Numbered from the stretch's first letter, positions 29,465 through 39,343 are shown. The stretch is DNA of 64,000 nt from Lachnospiraceae bacterium (GCA_017936885.1 JAGBEO010000002.1:25991-89990), one strand, 5' to 3'. Notes: a model not told the origin generated them from the sequence alone. Program-made: numbers and translations.

Positions 29465-29767
29465 TCATTTATAATGTGGAAAATGGTAAATCTTCGTTTC
29501 TTTCAAAAGTCTATGCCAATTCACAATATCCTTCAGAATGCGCAGAACAAACACTTCCTGGTTTTTATCATTGATTATATAACCCCGATAGCTCATACCT
29601 GAATCAGAGAATTTCAGTGGAAAATCTCCCATATTATCTATCTCTTTATTTAGGTTTTCATACAATTTATTTGCAGCATCCGGGTTACACAAATCTACAT
29701 GTATATATTTGACTAAATCAAATATATCGTTTATCGCCTCATCCGTCACTAGAACCTTGTAGTTCAT
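29465..29767 (-). CDS. RelE/ParE-family toxin
   Basis: 100-residue protein with the ParE/RelE plasmid-stabilisation fold: YKVLVTDEAINDIFDLVKYI at the N-terminus and a C-terminal strand region ending VFVLRILKDIVNWHRLL. It is expected to be an mRNA interferase or gyrase inhibitor held in check by the product of the overlapping upstream gene (29-bp overlap). Which biochemical class applies cannot be told from sequence alone. Confidence 0.8.
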   Translation of the reverse strand: MNYKVLVTDEAINDIFDLVKYIHVDLCNPDAANKLYENLNKEIDNMGDFPLKFSDSGMSYRGYIINDKNQEVFVLRILKDIVNWHRLLKETKIYHFPHYK

Positions 29768-29918
29768 CCTTCATTCTTTCTTTGACGATTTGAAAGGCTT
29801 CCTCTACAGCATGAACTCTTCCTGCTTCCACATCATCAATGCCTTTATCAAGACAATCAAACAATGTGTTTCTAACAGTTTTATTGTTGAATATCATATC
29901 TTTTACTGCTATCTCCAT
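29739..29918 (-). CDS. Antitoxin of RelE/ParE-type pair
   Basis: 59-residue acidic protein starting MEIAVKDMIFNNKTV. The start was set at ATG 29918 because GGAG stands 9 bases upstream; the frame is open to 29993 without a good site. It overlaps the toxin start, typical of type II pairs. It has no obvious Phd or RHH motif and the family was not identified, so the call rests on arrangement. Confidence 0.7.
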   Translation of the reverse strand: MEIAVKDMIFNNKTVRNTLFDCLDKGIDDVEAGRVHAVEEAFQIVKERMKDELQGSSDG

Positions 29919-30121
29919 ATGACACATCTCCTTTCTTATCGTTTGCTTTATTATAACTAATTTGTTTTTAAAAGTATACCCTTTAGATTCCAATTTAATT
30001 TATATTCTATTCTGCGAATTTATGACGTTTTTGTATATTCCCCCTTTTCACTTTTGCAAACATTTTAGTTGCTATATGTTTCCCTGTTGGATTCCTGAGG
30101 CGAATTACCTCTGAAATAAAA

Positions 30122-30150
30122 TAAGAATTACCCGAACCGAGTAATTCTTA
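30122..30150 (-). terminator. Terminator after GH27 gene
   Basis: A perfect 10-bp stem TAAGAATTAC/GTAATTCTTA with a 9-base loop, followed on the minus strand by TTTTATTTC. It lies 25 bases after the GH27 stop. The rest of 29994-30174 shows no gene. Confidence 0.75.
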
Positions 30151-30174
30151 CTATATAGACTAAATAAATATGTG

Positions 30175-31533
30175 TCAAGACATGAAACGATATAAATTAT
30201 AAACGGCAACTCCATGAGCGGGAACTGCGGCAGTGATTCTGCCATCTATGGTTTCTGTCTTTGTTTTATCCCAAAGATCAGATAAAATATAATGTGCTTC
30301 TGTTTTTTCAAGATCAAGCTCTGCAAGCGATACGGAAATCTCTCTCTCCTCATCACTCAGATTAAACAATGCAACCGCCAGTTCTCCCGTTTGGCTGTCC
30401 GTATTTTTCCATACGGCATGATATTGGTCACGCACAATCTGTACACCTCTGCGATTCTCCCGCAGTAAAGCAAGCAATTCTGCATTGGTAAGAAGCTGCA
30501 GGGTCCAAGCATCTAACCTGGTCAGCTCGGCGCCCACCATCAACGGAGAGCGGAACATACACCACAGGGTCATCATGGTCTTCTGTTCATCCCTGGTCAA
30601 CAAAGTATCTCTTTCCTCGCCGAAGCCTTTGCCTACTTTACCTACCGGCAGCATGTCGCAATCCGGGAAACATCCTTCCCTGACATGATCCTGCCAAAGT
30701 TCACAGCGCACAAACATATCCTTAATCAATTCCCACTTATCCCAGAAATCGTCTGTAATACGCCACATATTAGCATATCTGCAATACTCCCATGCACGGT
30801 CTATATGCGCCGGTCCGGGCGATAAGCTGAGAACAATATCTCTGCCGCATTTCTCGATAGCGCGGTGCAGCATCCGCGTCTCTTCCCAGCCGGAAAAAGG
30901 TATCTGCGGAACATCCCGGTAAAGCCAACTGTCACAGATATCATCACATTTGATGAAATCAACACCCCATTCCGCATACATGGAAATAATAGAATCATAG
31001 TATGCCTGCCCTGCCTCCGTGTGTCTGACTCCGTACATGTCAGGATTCCAGCCGCAGATCGAGGACGGATCGGCAACCATATCTGCTGTCGCCATTGTTC
31101 CCAACACCTTACAGTGATTATGCGCCGCCTGACGGGGGATACCGCGCATGATATGAATACCGAATTTCAGTCCGAGACTGTGAATATAGTCTGCCAGCGG
31201 TTTAAATCCCTGACCACCCGCGGAGGACGGAAAACGCTTAGGTGACGGCTGGAATCTGCCATACTCATCCATCTCATCATCCCCAAAAGGAATATACTGA
31301 TACTCCTGACGTTTCGTCCCGGCATCGTTGGAATACCACTCTATATCTATTACAATATACTCCCAGCCATACTCTTTTAAGTGCTTAGCCATATATTCGG
31401 CATTGGCTCTGACCTGATCCTCCGTAACGGTAGTATCGTAATAATCATAGCTGTTCCAGCCCATAGGCGGAGTGGCTACAAATTTATTTTTTTTCATTCC
31501 GTTTTCTGTCTCCTTCTGCTTGTCTGTTGTCAT
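30175..31533 (-). CDS. GH27 glycosidase (alpha-galactosidase or beta-L-arabinopyranosidase)
   Basis: 452-residue cytoplasmic-looking GH27 enzyme without signal peptide. N-terminal TPPMGWNSYDYY, nucleophile region VDFIKCDD (Asp197/198) and acid-base region MWRITDDFWDKW (Asp261/262) are visible, followed by a small beta domain. The CDDICDS and RITDDFW forms resemble the beta-L-arabinopyranosidase branch of GH27 (Geobacillus Abp), which would fit the arabinose locus nearby, but alpha-galactosidase remains possible. Start could be ATG 31533 or the internal ATG 31497; neither has an ideal ribosome site. Confidence 0.83.
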   Translation of the reverse strand: MTTDKQKETENGMKKNKFVATPPMGWNSYDYYDTTVTEDQVRANAEYMAKHLKEYGWEYIVIDIEWYSNDAGTKRQEYQYIPFGDDEMDEYGRFQPSPKRFPSSAGGQGFKPLADYIHSLGLKFGIHIMRGIPRQAAHNHCKVLGTMATADMVADPSSICGWNPDMYGVRHTEAGQAYYDSIISMYAEWGVDFIKCDDICDSWLYRDVPQIPFSGWEETRMLHRAIEKCGRDIVLSLSPGPAHIDRAWEYCRYANMWRITDDFWDKWELIKDMFVRCELWQDHVREGCFPDCDMLPVGKVGKGFGEERDTLLTRDEQKTMMTLWCMFRSPLMVGAELTRLDAWTLQLLTNAELLALLRENRRGVQIVRDQYHAVWKNTDSQTGELAVALFNLSDEEREISVSLAELDLEKTEAHYILSDLWDKTKTETIDGRITAAVPAHGVAVYNLYRFMS

Positions 31534-31783
31534 CCTATTTTTCTAACTATATACTTTTCATAATCATACTGCTTTTAATACACTGTTGTTGCTTTTTATT
31601 ATAGTCATATATTCCGTCTATAACAAGAGCGCTTATCGAATAGAATATTAACTTCACCTTTTATTCGTAAATTATAAAATTTATTTTATATTTTCTTTCT
31701 TTTTTCTTTCGAGTTTTGACACACCTCATTCACATTTGGCATTTATAGTAATAGATGTATTAAGGAAGTACCCCTCAACGAAC

Positions 31784-31897
31784 TTAATTACATTTCAAAA
31801 GGAGTCGCCGGTGCTGATTCGGTGCCGACCGGCTTCGACTAACCATAACAGCCGCGTCCACAACGGGCGCCCTGTTGACATATATTTGAATAGACAT
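31784..31897 (-). other. GC-rich structured block with possible 37-codon frame
   Basis: Inside an otherwise AT-rich gap (31534-31984) lies a GC-rich stretch of about 75 bases. Read on the minus strand it has a frame from ATG 31897, preceded by AGAAGGA, to TAA 31784. It can also fold: GTC-bulge-GCCGGT pairs with ACCGGCGAC (31804-31839), in competition with an inner CGGT/ACCG hairpin, and a GGGCGCCC palindrome lies at 31865-31872. It may be a small RNA, leader or mobile-element scrap. No family was recognised. Confidence 0.35.
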
Positions 31898-31919
31898 TTC
31901 TATCCTTCTCACACACAGG

Positions 31920-31947
31920 AAACGGCACCCCGCAAGGAGTGCCGTTT
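31920..31947. terminator. Bidirectional-looking hairpin after spmB
   Basis: AAACGGCAC/GTGCCGTTT arms (9 bp) with a 10-base loop, 38 bases after the spmB stop. It is followed by TTCC rather than a long T run. Confidence 0.65.
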
Positions 31948-31984
31948 TCCTGTCTCTAATGTATTCATAATCTTTTATTAATTT

Positions 31985-32515
31985 CTATACCATCATCCCT
32001 GCTAAGATAATGCTGGCAATGATGCCCGCAAACGTAGATAACAATGCACCTTTTAGGGTATATCTGGTCTTCGTTACTTTAGCTGCCAGAAAATATACGG
32101 ACATCGTATAAAATATTGTCTCCGTACAACTCATCATAATGGAGGTAGTCAGGCCGATTAAGGAATCCGGCCCGTGATTCTTAAAAATATCAAGCACCAG
32201 CCCCGTTGCTGCCGAGGAAGAAAACATTTTAATAAGCATCAAAGGCACTAATTCCGAGGAAAAGCCAAGCCTTTCCGTAATACCACTGAAAAGTCCGCCC
32301 ACAAATTCCAGAAAACCAGATGCCCTAAGCACCCCTACCGCCACCATCAGCCCAATCAGGGTCGGCATAATCTGAATCACCGTATGGAACCCGTCCCTGG
32401 CGCCTTTAATAAAATCCTCATAAACATTGCATCGATTGGCAATGCCGTATGCCACAATATAAAATATAATAACAGGAATAATAATATTGGAAATATTGGA
32501 TAATACAGAGACCAT
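31985..32515 (-). CDS. spmB: Spore maturation protein B
   Basis: 176-residue membrane protein of the nucleoside-recognition (Gate) family, about five hydrophobic segments, with MPTLIGLMVAVGVLRASG and TSIMMSCTETIFYTMSVYF, matching SpmB. SpmA and SpmB act together in spore core dehydration in Bacillus and Clostridium. Start ATG 32515 follows GAGGG. Its normal partner spmA is not adjacent but encoded at 41727-42356, about 9 kb away on the same strand. Confidence 0.9.
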   Translation of the reverse strand: MVSVLSNISNIIIPVIIFYIVAYGIANRCNVYEDFIKGARDGFHTVIQIMPTLIGLMVAVGVLRASGFLEFVGGLFSGITERLGFSSELVPLMLIKMFSSSAATGLVLDIFKNHGPDSLIGLTTSIMMSCTETIFYTMSVYFLAAKVTKTRYTLKGALLSTFAGIIASIILAGMMV

Positions 32516-32656
32516 TCCGATAAACCCTCTTTTACAGGATTTTGCACAGCAATTAAAATCCCCATATAGCTTCTCTATAAAACATATGCGAAGATATATT
32601 TCTTAATACCCATTTTCCAACCATCCCTGAAACAAATTCCTTCTGCAATCAGCGAA

Positions 32657-34684
32657 TCACTGCACAAACTGCGCTGTCAATCTGCCTCTTGCCACACCCA
32701 CGTGACCGCCGTCCTGCAGATATTGCTTCATACGCTTTTGCAAAGACGTTTTCTCCGGCAACTCCTTAAGCTGCACATCCTTTTGCTGTCCTTCTGCCAG
32801 ACCGAAAACCCATTCCAGCACATCCATCGCATCCTGATCTGTTGATACGATCTCAAACGCATTCTGAAACTGTATAATATGTGATGTTTCCGCAAGCAAT
32901 CCTCTAAGTGCGGGTGCAAGCAGCCAGGATTCACATTCCATGGATGCATCTGCCCAGTCCGGAAACCATTGTGCCAGAAACTGTTGTGCCTGGTGCACGG
33001 AAGCATCCAAAAGCGGCATCTGCAGCCGTGCATCAGAAGGAATATGCAAATCGATAATATGAGAATCCTTCCGCAGTTCATATTCCAGTTCCCCGATCCG
33101 GAACAGTCTTGCATGAATCTGCCGAACCGTCCAGAATCCGCGGTCGAACCCGTACTTACCGTATGAACTTTTATATTCTTTGACAAACCTTGAGAAACAT
33201 TTCATGGTTGCGATCCAAATGTCATGTGGAACATCTTTCCAGCCGCCGTTTTCACGGTTCTGTAAGGCCGTCAACAACTGATCACAGATTTCTCCTACAC
33301 CGGCTCCTGTCATATCAACCGCTGTCCCTGCATACTCCGGCAGCTCCATCCACGCATAATCCATAATCTGCAAAGCATATTCCTCCGGCATTTCAATTTC
33401 CGCCAGCAGCTTCTCCAATTCCTCCTGAAGCAAAAGCCGATGCTCCACCCGAATCGCTTCATCCGCTCCGGGTGAATGCATTGTTTGTTCCGCTGCAAGC
33501 CTGTCTGCCTCAATATCGTCAGGCAGCATATGCCACGCAGACTCCGGTGCACCCCTTAACCCGGTCACATCAATCTGCTCTTGTTTACTCCTCAGCACTT
33601 CCCGAAAGCTTTCCCATGTCGGAAACCGCTCCCGGCTATTATCCGCTGCTTTCAGAGCAACTGCCGTCATCCGCGGAAACAGCAGATAAGCTGCACGGTC
33701 CGTATTGGTAACACGCTCTGTCCAGAGAGGACATTCGATACCCCAAAGGCCCTCCGGATGCTTCCGCGCATACTGTGGAATGTCCGGTGTTTCCCAGATA
33801 TGATAGGCATCCACCGCTGAATAAGGATAGTCGAAATAATAATGTTCAACATCCGAACAGATAACTTTACCTCCTGCTTCCATGAACTCTGCCGTCTCCC
33901 TGTCATTCCCCATCCAGTGCTGCACAATGAAATGTCCCGGAAGCATACCTCCTGCAAGAGAATCATTCCATACAATCGTCTGCTTACCTTTCCGTTTCAG
34001 ATGTTCACCCATCTTCCGTACCAACCAGCGCTGCAGTCCGTTTTCATCCACAAGTCCTTCCTCGTGGATACGGCGCTGACAATCCGGGCAGCGCCTCCAG
34101 TGCTGCTTCAATGCCTCATCTCCGCCAATGTGGATTGCAGCGGCCGGAAACAGGTCTGCCACTTCATCCAGAATATCCTCCAGAAATTGTACCGCCTCAT
34201 CCTTTCCGGCACAAATCAGATTCGGAAAGATTCCCCCTGTGGTCATCACACGGTAAGCATATGGCTTTTCCATCACACTTCTTCCATCCTCACGAATCAC
34301 CATTCTCCGGCATCCGTATTGCGGATATGCGGCAAGCATTGCACTTGCATGTCCCGGCACTTCAATTTCCGGAATAATTTCAATACCAAGCTCTTTGGCA
34401 TAACCGACAAGCTCGCGTATTTCTTCCTGTGTATAGAATCCACTGTTATTTTCCGTCTCTGAAACATCACCAAAATATGAGCGTGCGCGTACGGAACCGA
34501 TTTCGGTCAATTTCGGATATTTTCTGATCTCAATTCGCCATCCCTGATCATCCGTCAGATGCCAGTGCATTTTATTCATGCCGCACAAGGAAGCCGCCTT
34601 AATAAACCGGCGTATTTCCCCGATTGGCATATAATGCCGGCTCACATCCAACATAAATCCCCGATATGTAAACATTTCACTCAT
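32657..34684 (-). CDS. GH20 beta-N-acetylhexosaminidase
   Basis: About 675 residues without signal peptide. The catalytic TIM barrel begins RGFMLDVSRHYMPI. It has HWHLTDDQGWRIEI and EIEVPGHASAML, and the catalytic Asp-Glu pair in HIGGDEAL near residue 190, used in substrate-assisted catalysis. The usual N-terminal alpha/beta domain of GH20 is missing, and a long C-terminal helical region (about 400-675) follows, as in cytosolic GH20 proteins of Firmicutes. The start may be GTG 34699, ATG 34684 or ATG 34675; none is decisive. It is divergent from an SGNH esterase. Confidence 0.88.
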   Translation of the reverse strand: MSEMFTYRGFMLDVSRHYMPIGEIRRFIKAASLCGMNKMHWHLTDDQGWRIEIRKYPKLTEIGSVRARSYFGDVSETENNSGFYTQEEIRELVGYAKELGIEIIPEIEVPGHASAMLAAYPQYGCRRMVIREDGRSVMEKPYAYRVMTTGGIFPNLICAGKDEAVQFLEDILDEVADLFPAAAIHIGGDEALKQHWRRCPDCQRRIHEEGLVDENGLQRWLVRKMGEHLKRKGKQTIVWNDSLAGGMLPGHFIVQHWMGNDRETAEFMEAGGKVICSDVEHYYFDYPYSAVDAYHIWETPDIPQYARKHPEGLWGIECPLWTERVTNTDRAAYLLFPRMTAVALKAADNSRERFPTWESFREVLRSKQEQIDVTGLRGAPESAWHMLPDDIEADRLAAEQTMHSPGADEAIRVEHRLLLQEELEKLLAEIEMPEEYALQIMDYAWMELPEYAGTAVDMTGAGVGEICDQLLTALQNRENGGWKDVPHDIWIATMKCFSRFVKEYKSSYGKYGFDRGFWTVRQIHARLFRIGELEYELRKDSHIIDLHIPSDARLQMPLLDASVHQAQQFLAQWFPDWADASMECESWLLAPALRGLLAETSHIIQFQNAFEIVSTDQDAMDVLEWVFGLAEGQQKDVQLKELPEKTSLQKRMKQYLQDGGHVGVARGRLTAQFVQ

Positions 34685-34769
34685 GATACCTATCTTCACC
34701 TCAACAATTCTGATTTTCTCACAACATTCAGCTTACTTCACATATGCTGATATCCTTTGATGTACTCTC

Positions 34770-34798
34770 ATTATAAGTTTATATGTAAACGAAAACAA
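34770..34798 (-). promoter_or_regulatory. GH20 gene promoter with palindromic operator
   Basis: Minus-strand -35 TTGTTT (34793-34798), 17-bp spacer, -10 TATAAT (34770-34775). The near-perfect palindrome GTTTATATGTAAAC (34777-34790) fills the spacer and is a likely repressor site. On the plus strand a TATAAT at 34877-34882 probably serves the esterase gene. Confidence 0.6.
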
Positions 34799-34937
34799 CA
34801 CAAAGAATTTCACGCAGGACATTTTTATATGATTGCAAAAAATGGAGAATTAATAGTATCCTCTGTATAGGTATGATATAATAAATCAACTACTGTCATC
34901 TTAACCTGACAAATCTCATTGATGTTAAGGAAAAATT

Positions 34938-36062
34938 ATGGAAAACAAAAATCTGAAAAACTGCTCTTTAAAAGAAATACCCTTTTACAAAGTACATGGC
35001 AGAACAAAATCCGGCAGTTATCCGCTTCCTCTCTTCTTTAACGGAAGCGCTGTAGAAGTCAATGTGTCCGGCACAGAGCTGTGGATTGATCTGACCGTAA
35101 ATTATACCGCCTTTGAACCATGGATTACTTGCGAGATTAACGGAGAATTGATGAGCAGGCAAATGCTGATGCCCGGCACATACGCTATTTGTCTCTTTCG
35201 CAACATGAGCCCTGAGGCTGTCAAGAATGTCAAAGTAACCCGCGAATTACAGGCAATGTCAGAAGATGAGTCGTGCAGTCTGATTGTAAACGGCTTTCGC
35301 TCCGACGGCATCTTTTATCCTGTTCCCGGCAAAAAATACGCCTTTGAATTCATCGGTGACAGCATCACCTCCGGCGAGGGAACGTACGGTGCCAGAGAGG
35401 ATACCGACTGGATTCCTATGTATATGGGATACAGCCGAGATTATGCAAAACTTGTTGCAGAAGCTTTGGATGCGGACGCTTACCTGATTTCTCAGGGTGG
35501 CTGGGGCGTTCTGTCGGGCTGGGACAATAATCCTCATTCCAACATTCCCTCCTGCTACGAAAAAATGTGCGGCTTATGCCGCGGTTTGGAAAATGAGAAA
35601 CTGGGTGCCTTTGAACCCTATGATTTTACAAGCAGAAAAATTGATGCTCTTATCGTAAACCTTGGTACAAATGACGCCTCCGCTTTTGACCAGCCCATGT
35701 GGCATGACCCTGTCACCGGGGAAATCTTTCAACAGCGCAAAAATGAAGACGGCACCTACAACCCAGACGATTTACTTCGTTTTAAGAACGCCGTCATTGA
35801 CTTTCTGAAAATGCTGCGAAGAAACAATCCCCAGGCACACATTATATGGTGCTACGGCATGTTAGGGTATTCTCTTTCTTTGGCTATCAATGATGCTGTC
35901 AATCAATATATTACACAGACCGATGATTTCAATGTCATCTTCCTGCAACTGCCGAACACAACAGACGAAACCGTTGGCTGCCGTGCCCATCCCGGACAAA
36001 AATCTCACGCAAGAGCGGCCCAGGTATTGATTGAATATTTGCGGGACTACTTAGGTGACTAA
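34938..36062 (+). CDS. SGNH-hydrolase carbohydrate esterase (CE2-like)
   Basis: 374-residue protein with an N-terminal jelly-roll domain (about 1-130) and a C-terminal SGNH hydrolase domain. Catalytic motifs are FIGDSITSGEG (Ser nucleophile, about residue 142), VNLGTNDAS, and the late HPGQKSH (His). This two-domain order is that of CE2 acetyl-xylan/glucan esterases. No signal peptide is seen, so it may act on imported acetylated oligosaccharides. Start ATG 34938 with AAGGA. It is divergent from GH20, suggesting a shared glycan substrate. Confidence 0.85.
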   Translation: MENKNLKNCSLKEIPFYKVHGRTKSGSYPLPLFFNGSAVEVNVSGTELWIDLTVNYTAFEPWITCEINGELMSRQMLMPGTYAICLFRNMSPEAVKNVKVTRELQAMSEDESCSLIVNGFRSDGIFYPVPGKKYAFEFIGDSITSGEGTYGAREDTDWIPMYMGYSRDYAKLVAEALDADAYLISQGGWGVLSGWDNNPHSNIPSCYEKMCGLCRGLENEKLGAFEPYDFTSRKIDALIVNLGTNDASAFDQPMWHDPVTGEIFQQRKNEDGTYNPDDLLRFKNAVIDFLKMLRRNNPQAHIIWCYGMLGYSLSLAINDAVNQYITQTDDFNVIFLQLPNTTDETVGCRAHPGQKSHARAAQVLIEYLRDYLGD

Positions 36063-36065
36063 AAT

Positions 36066-36104
36066 AGAAGCTACCGTCTCCTTTTGAAGGCTGCGGTAGC
36101 TTCT
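36066..36104. terminator. Terminator between esterase and chemoreceptor genes
   Basis: A perfect 11-bp stem AGAAGCTACCG/CGGTAGCTTCT with a 17-base loop between two convergent genes. It probably works in both directions. Confidence 0.7.
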
Positions 36105-36142
36105 GATAAATACTTAACATATGTAATATCTTAAGATACTTC

Positions 36143-37831
36143 CTACTCAATTATAAATTGATTAATTTCCTCCGTCAGCTTTTCTGCCAAAGAAGCTACA
36201 TGCTGGCTGGATGTGGAAACCGTATGCATAGATTTGGTTTGTTCTTCAACAGATGCTGCCGCTTCTTCCATACACGCCGCATTCTCTTCCGAAATTGCCG
36301 ACAAATTATTTACTACCTCAATCATTACATTCTTGCTTTCTTCCATCTCTTTTGTAGACTCATCAAGCTTTTTACAACGTTCTGTCATAGCCTGAATATT
36401 TTCCGCAATAAGATTGAACTTTTTCTCAGTATCGGTCACACTGTCTGCCTGCATTTTTGCGGATTCCTGCATACTGTCAATGACTGATACCGCCAATTCC
36501 ATCTTTTGTATCAGATCCCGAATAATTTCTTCTATTTTGGTAGTCAGGGTATTCGTTCCACCCGCTAAGTTACCAATTTCTGTTGCGACAACCGCAAAGC
36601 CTTTTCCCGCTTCTCCTGCTCTTGCCGCCTCTATGGAAGCATTTAATGCCAGCAGATTCGTCTGCTGTGCAATTCCGCTAATCTGCGCGCTTGCTTCTTT
36701 AATCCGGTTCGTCTGCTCGCTTGTTTCCATGATAACCTCATGTACTCTTGCAGAAGCACTATTACTCTTTTCCGTATTCCCCACAACGATTTCTAATGCA
36801 TCCAAACCTTGATCCTTCAACTTGGAAACCTCATTCGTTGCTTCATTCAGAACATTCATATTCTCCTGCACTAATTCAATAAGCCCGCCTAAATCCGCCA
36901 CCTGCTGCTGGCCTTCTTCTGTTTCCTGAGCCTGATTGGTCGCACCATTAGCAACCTCATTCACTGTCTGTGAAAGCTGATTACTTGTTTCTGCCACACT
37001 TTCCGAAACATTAGACAAAGATTCCGCCTGAGCAGCTAACTCTTCGACAACCGATGTTATTTCCCCCACAAGCTTAATAATACTTGTCCTCATCGCTTCA
37101 AAATCATTGCTGATCATGCCGATTTCATCCTTGCGTCCACAACACTTCTCCATTACACCCGTTTTATCTGCGGACAAATCATAATTCGCCATGCGGGATA
37201 TGTTATCACCAAGAAGCTTAATGGGCTTGACAATAAGAATATATATTAACAAAGTCAGTACAACCAAAAGCAGAATCGTACATATGACGGAAGTCACAGT
37301 TACCTTTACCAGAGAAGAACCCAAAATCGAGTTCATAGTTTCCTGATCCACCGGTATTCCGATATTCAATGCACCCACAAGCTGATTCTGCTCATCAAAG
37401 ATAGGTTCCAGCACATCCAGAGTTAATTTACCGCTGACAACATCCGTATAATATCCTACATATGGAACACCGTCTCTTGCCGCCGCAATACTTCCCTCAT
37501 CCTCCAGCACAAGCCCGATTCTGTCAGGATTACTATGCGCCACTGCCGTTACGGCTCCATCCAGATTCTGAATAAAAAGCGCATAATTTAAGCTGTTCTC
37601 TCCATTAATATCATCAATAAATTTCTGATACTCCTCGACTGTATCACAATCCCTCGCCTTCAACAATTCACCGTAGACCTGTACCAGCTTATAATCTTTA
37701 CTCATCCACTGATCCAGTACTTCATTTTCAATGATATTGGAAACGATGACACTGATTGCAATAAACGTACAGAGCAGTGCTGCCAGAACAAGCAGCACAA
37801 TTTTGGTAATAAGACTTTTTCCTTTCCGCAT
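36143..37831 (-). CDS. Methyl-accepting chemotaxis protein with single-Cache-type sensor
   Basis: About 562 residues. TM1 is at about 8-30. An extracytoplasmic sCache-like domain (about 35-180) follows, with [15 protein letters not shown] and [19 protein letters not shown] as in small-acid/amino-acid sensing Cache domains. TM2 is at about 185-210, then HAMP, then the signalling domain with tip [21 protein letters not shown]. The start was set at ATG 37831 with GGGGGG 6 bases upstream; the frame is open to 37903. It is monocistronic with its own promoter. Confidence 0.92.
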   Translation of the reverse strand: MRKGKSLITKIVLLVLAALLCTFIAISVIVSNIIENEVLDQWMSKDYKLVQVYGELLKARDCDTVEEYQKFIDDINGENSLNYALFIQNLDGAVTAVAHSNPDRIGLVLEDEGSIAAARDGVPYVGYYTDVVSGKLTLDVLEPIFDEQNQLVGALNIGIPVDQETMNSILGSSLVKVTVTSVICTILLLVVLTLLIYILIVKPIKLLGDNISRMANYDLSADKTGVMEKCCGRKDEIGMISNDFEAMRTSIIKLVGEITSVVEELAAQAESLSNVSESVAETSNQLSQTVNEVANGATNQAQETEEGQQQVADLGGLIELVQENMNVLNEATNEVSKLKDQGLDALEIVVGNTEKSNSASARVHEVIMETSEQTNRIKEASAQISGIAQQTNLLALNASIEAARAGEAGKGFAVVATEIGNLAGGTNTLTTKIEEIIRDLIQKMELAVSVIDSMQESAKMQADSVTDTEKKFNLIAENIQAMTERCKKLDESTKEMEESKNVMIEVVNNLSAISEENAACMEEAAASVEEQTKSMHTVSTSSQHVASLAEKLTEEINQFIIE

Positions 37832-37874
37832 GAAAATCCCCCCTGCCTTTGCATTTTGTATTACCCTGCTTATT

Positions 37875-37903
37875 ATTTTATCAACAATACAATATAATTG
37901 CAA
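37875..37903 (-). promoter_or_regulatory. Promoter of chemoreceptor gene
   Basis: Minus-strand -35 TTGCAA (37898-37903), 17-bp spacer, -10 TAAAAT (37875-37880), about 45 bases before the start codon. It is a sigma-A type rather than a sigma-D (flagellar) promoter. Confidence 0.65.
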
Positions 37904-37963
37904 TATCGTAGAAATAATTTAATGTGATAAAGTGAAAAAGTTTATATCCCTATACGCTTACGA

Positions 37964-39343
37964 TCAGGCTCTGCCTTCTTTTTGCGCAATATCCCTCGCC
38001 ACATACACCCCGCTTGCCGATGCATGGGATAAGGAATGGGTCACGCCGCTGCCATCACCGATAATATATAGACCCTTATATTTCGTCTCAAGGTGATCGT
38101 CAATCTCCACTTCCATATTATAGAACTTCACCTCAACACCATAAAGCAGCGTATCATCATTGGCTGTACCCGGTGCAATTTTATCCAGCGCATAAATCAT
38201 CTCAATGATGCCGTCCATAATTCTCTTCGGAAGTACCAGACTTAAATCCCCCGGTGTAGCAGAAAGCGTAGGCTCTACCAAGCCCTCCTCGATACGCTTT
38301 GCATTGCTTCGTCTTCCTCTCACCAAATCACCGAAACGCTGAACAATAACACCGCCGCCTAACATATTGGAAAGACGGGCAATACTCTCGCCATAACCGT
38401 TACTGTCTTTAAAAGGTTCCGAGAAATGCTTCGCCACCAGAAGCGCAAAGTTCGTATTATTCGTCTGCTTATCTGCACCTTCATAACTGTGCCCGTTCAC
38501 TGTCACTATACCGTTAGTATTCTCATTCACTACTATACCGTGGGGATTCATACAGAAAGTTCTCACGTTATCCTCGAACTTCTCTGTACGGTAAACAATC
38601 TTACTCTCATATAACTCGTCTGTCAGATGAGAAAAGATCACCGCCGGAAGCTCAACGCGCACACCGATATCCACACGGTTCGATTTCGTCTCTATCTCTA
38701 ATTCCCGGCATACCTTTTCCATCCATTTGCTGCCGCTTCGTCCTACAGATATGACACATTTGTCACAATCATAAGATTCCGTCTCACAGACGATGCGGTA
38801 ACCGTCCCCCTGATGCTCTACTGTCTTGACCGGTGTATCGAAATAGAACTCCACCTTATCTTTCAAATCAGCGTACAAATTCTCCAATACAACATAATTG
38901 ATATCTGTTCCCAGATGCCGTACGGAGGCATCCAGCAGATTCAGCTTATTTTGCAGGCAGAGCTTCTTAAAGTGGCTTCCCGCCGTAGAATACAGTTTGG
39001 TTCCGGCTCCGCCGTATTGCATATTGATATCATCTACATATTTCATCAGTTCAATTGCCTGTCTCTTACCCACATGCTCATAGAGCGTGCCGCCGAAATC
39101 ATTGGTAATATTATATTTCCCATCGGAAAAAGCGCCCGCACCGCCGAAGCCGCTCATAATCGAACAGCTCTTGCAGTTGATACAGCTTTTCACCTTATCC
39201 CCGTCAATAGGACAATGGCGCTTTTCCAGAGAATGCCCGGCTTCAAACACCGCGATTTTCAAATCTTTATTCTGTTGCACTAATTCATAAGCCGAAAAAA
39301 TACCGCCCGGCCCCGCACCAATAATAGTCACATCATACTTCAT
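37964..39343 (-). CDS. FAD-dependent oxidoreductase of COG2509 type
   Basis: 459 residues. N-terminal dinucleotide fold YDVTIIGAGPGGIFSAYEL, a cysteine cluster CINCKSCSIMSG (about residue 65), GGAGAFSDGKYN, and a C-terminal FAD contact LYIIGDGSGVTHSL. The family is uncharacterised NAD(P)/FAD-dependent proteins. The start was set at ATG 39343, where AGAGG stands 8 bases upstream and the protein begins at the Rossmann fold; the frame is open to 39445. Substrate unknown. Confidence 0.85.
   Translation of the reverse strand: MKYDVTIIGAGPGGIFSAYELVQQNKDLKIAVFEAGHSLEKRHCPIDGDKVKSCINCKSCSIMSGFGGAGAFSDGKYNITNDFGGTLYEHVGKRQAIELMKYVDDINMQYGGAGTKLYSTAGSHFKKLCLQNKLNLLDASVRHLGTDINYVVLENLYADLKDKVEFYFDTPVKTVEHQGDGYRIVCETESYDCDKCVISVGRSGSKWMEKVCRELEIETKSNRVDIGVRVELPAVIFSHLTDELYESKIVYRTEKFEDNVRTFCMNPHGIVVNENTNGIVTVNGHSYEGADKQTNNTNFALLVAKHFSEPFKDSNGYGESIARLSNMLGGGVIVQRFGDLVRGRRSNAKRIEEGLVEPTLSATPGDLSLVLPKRIMDGIIEMIYALDKIAPGTANDDTLLYGVEVKFYNMEVEIDDHLETKYKGLYIIGDGSGVTHSLSHASASGVYVARDIAQKEGRA

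Noticed and set aside
31736-31981. 81-codon frame on the plus strand in the GH27-spmB gap
   Set aside because: No start signal; runs through the hairpin after spmB and the GC-rich block.
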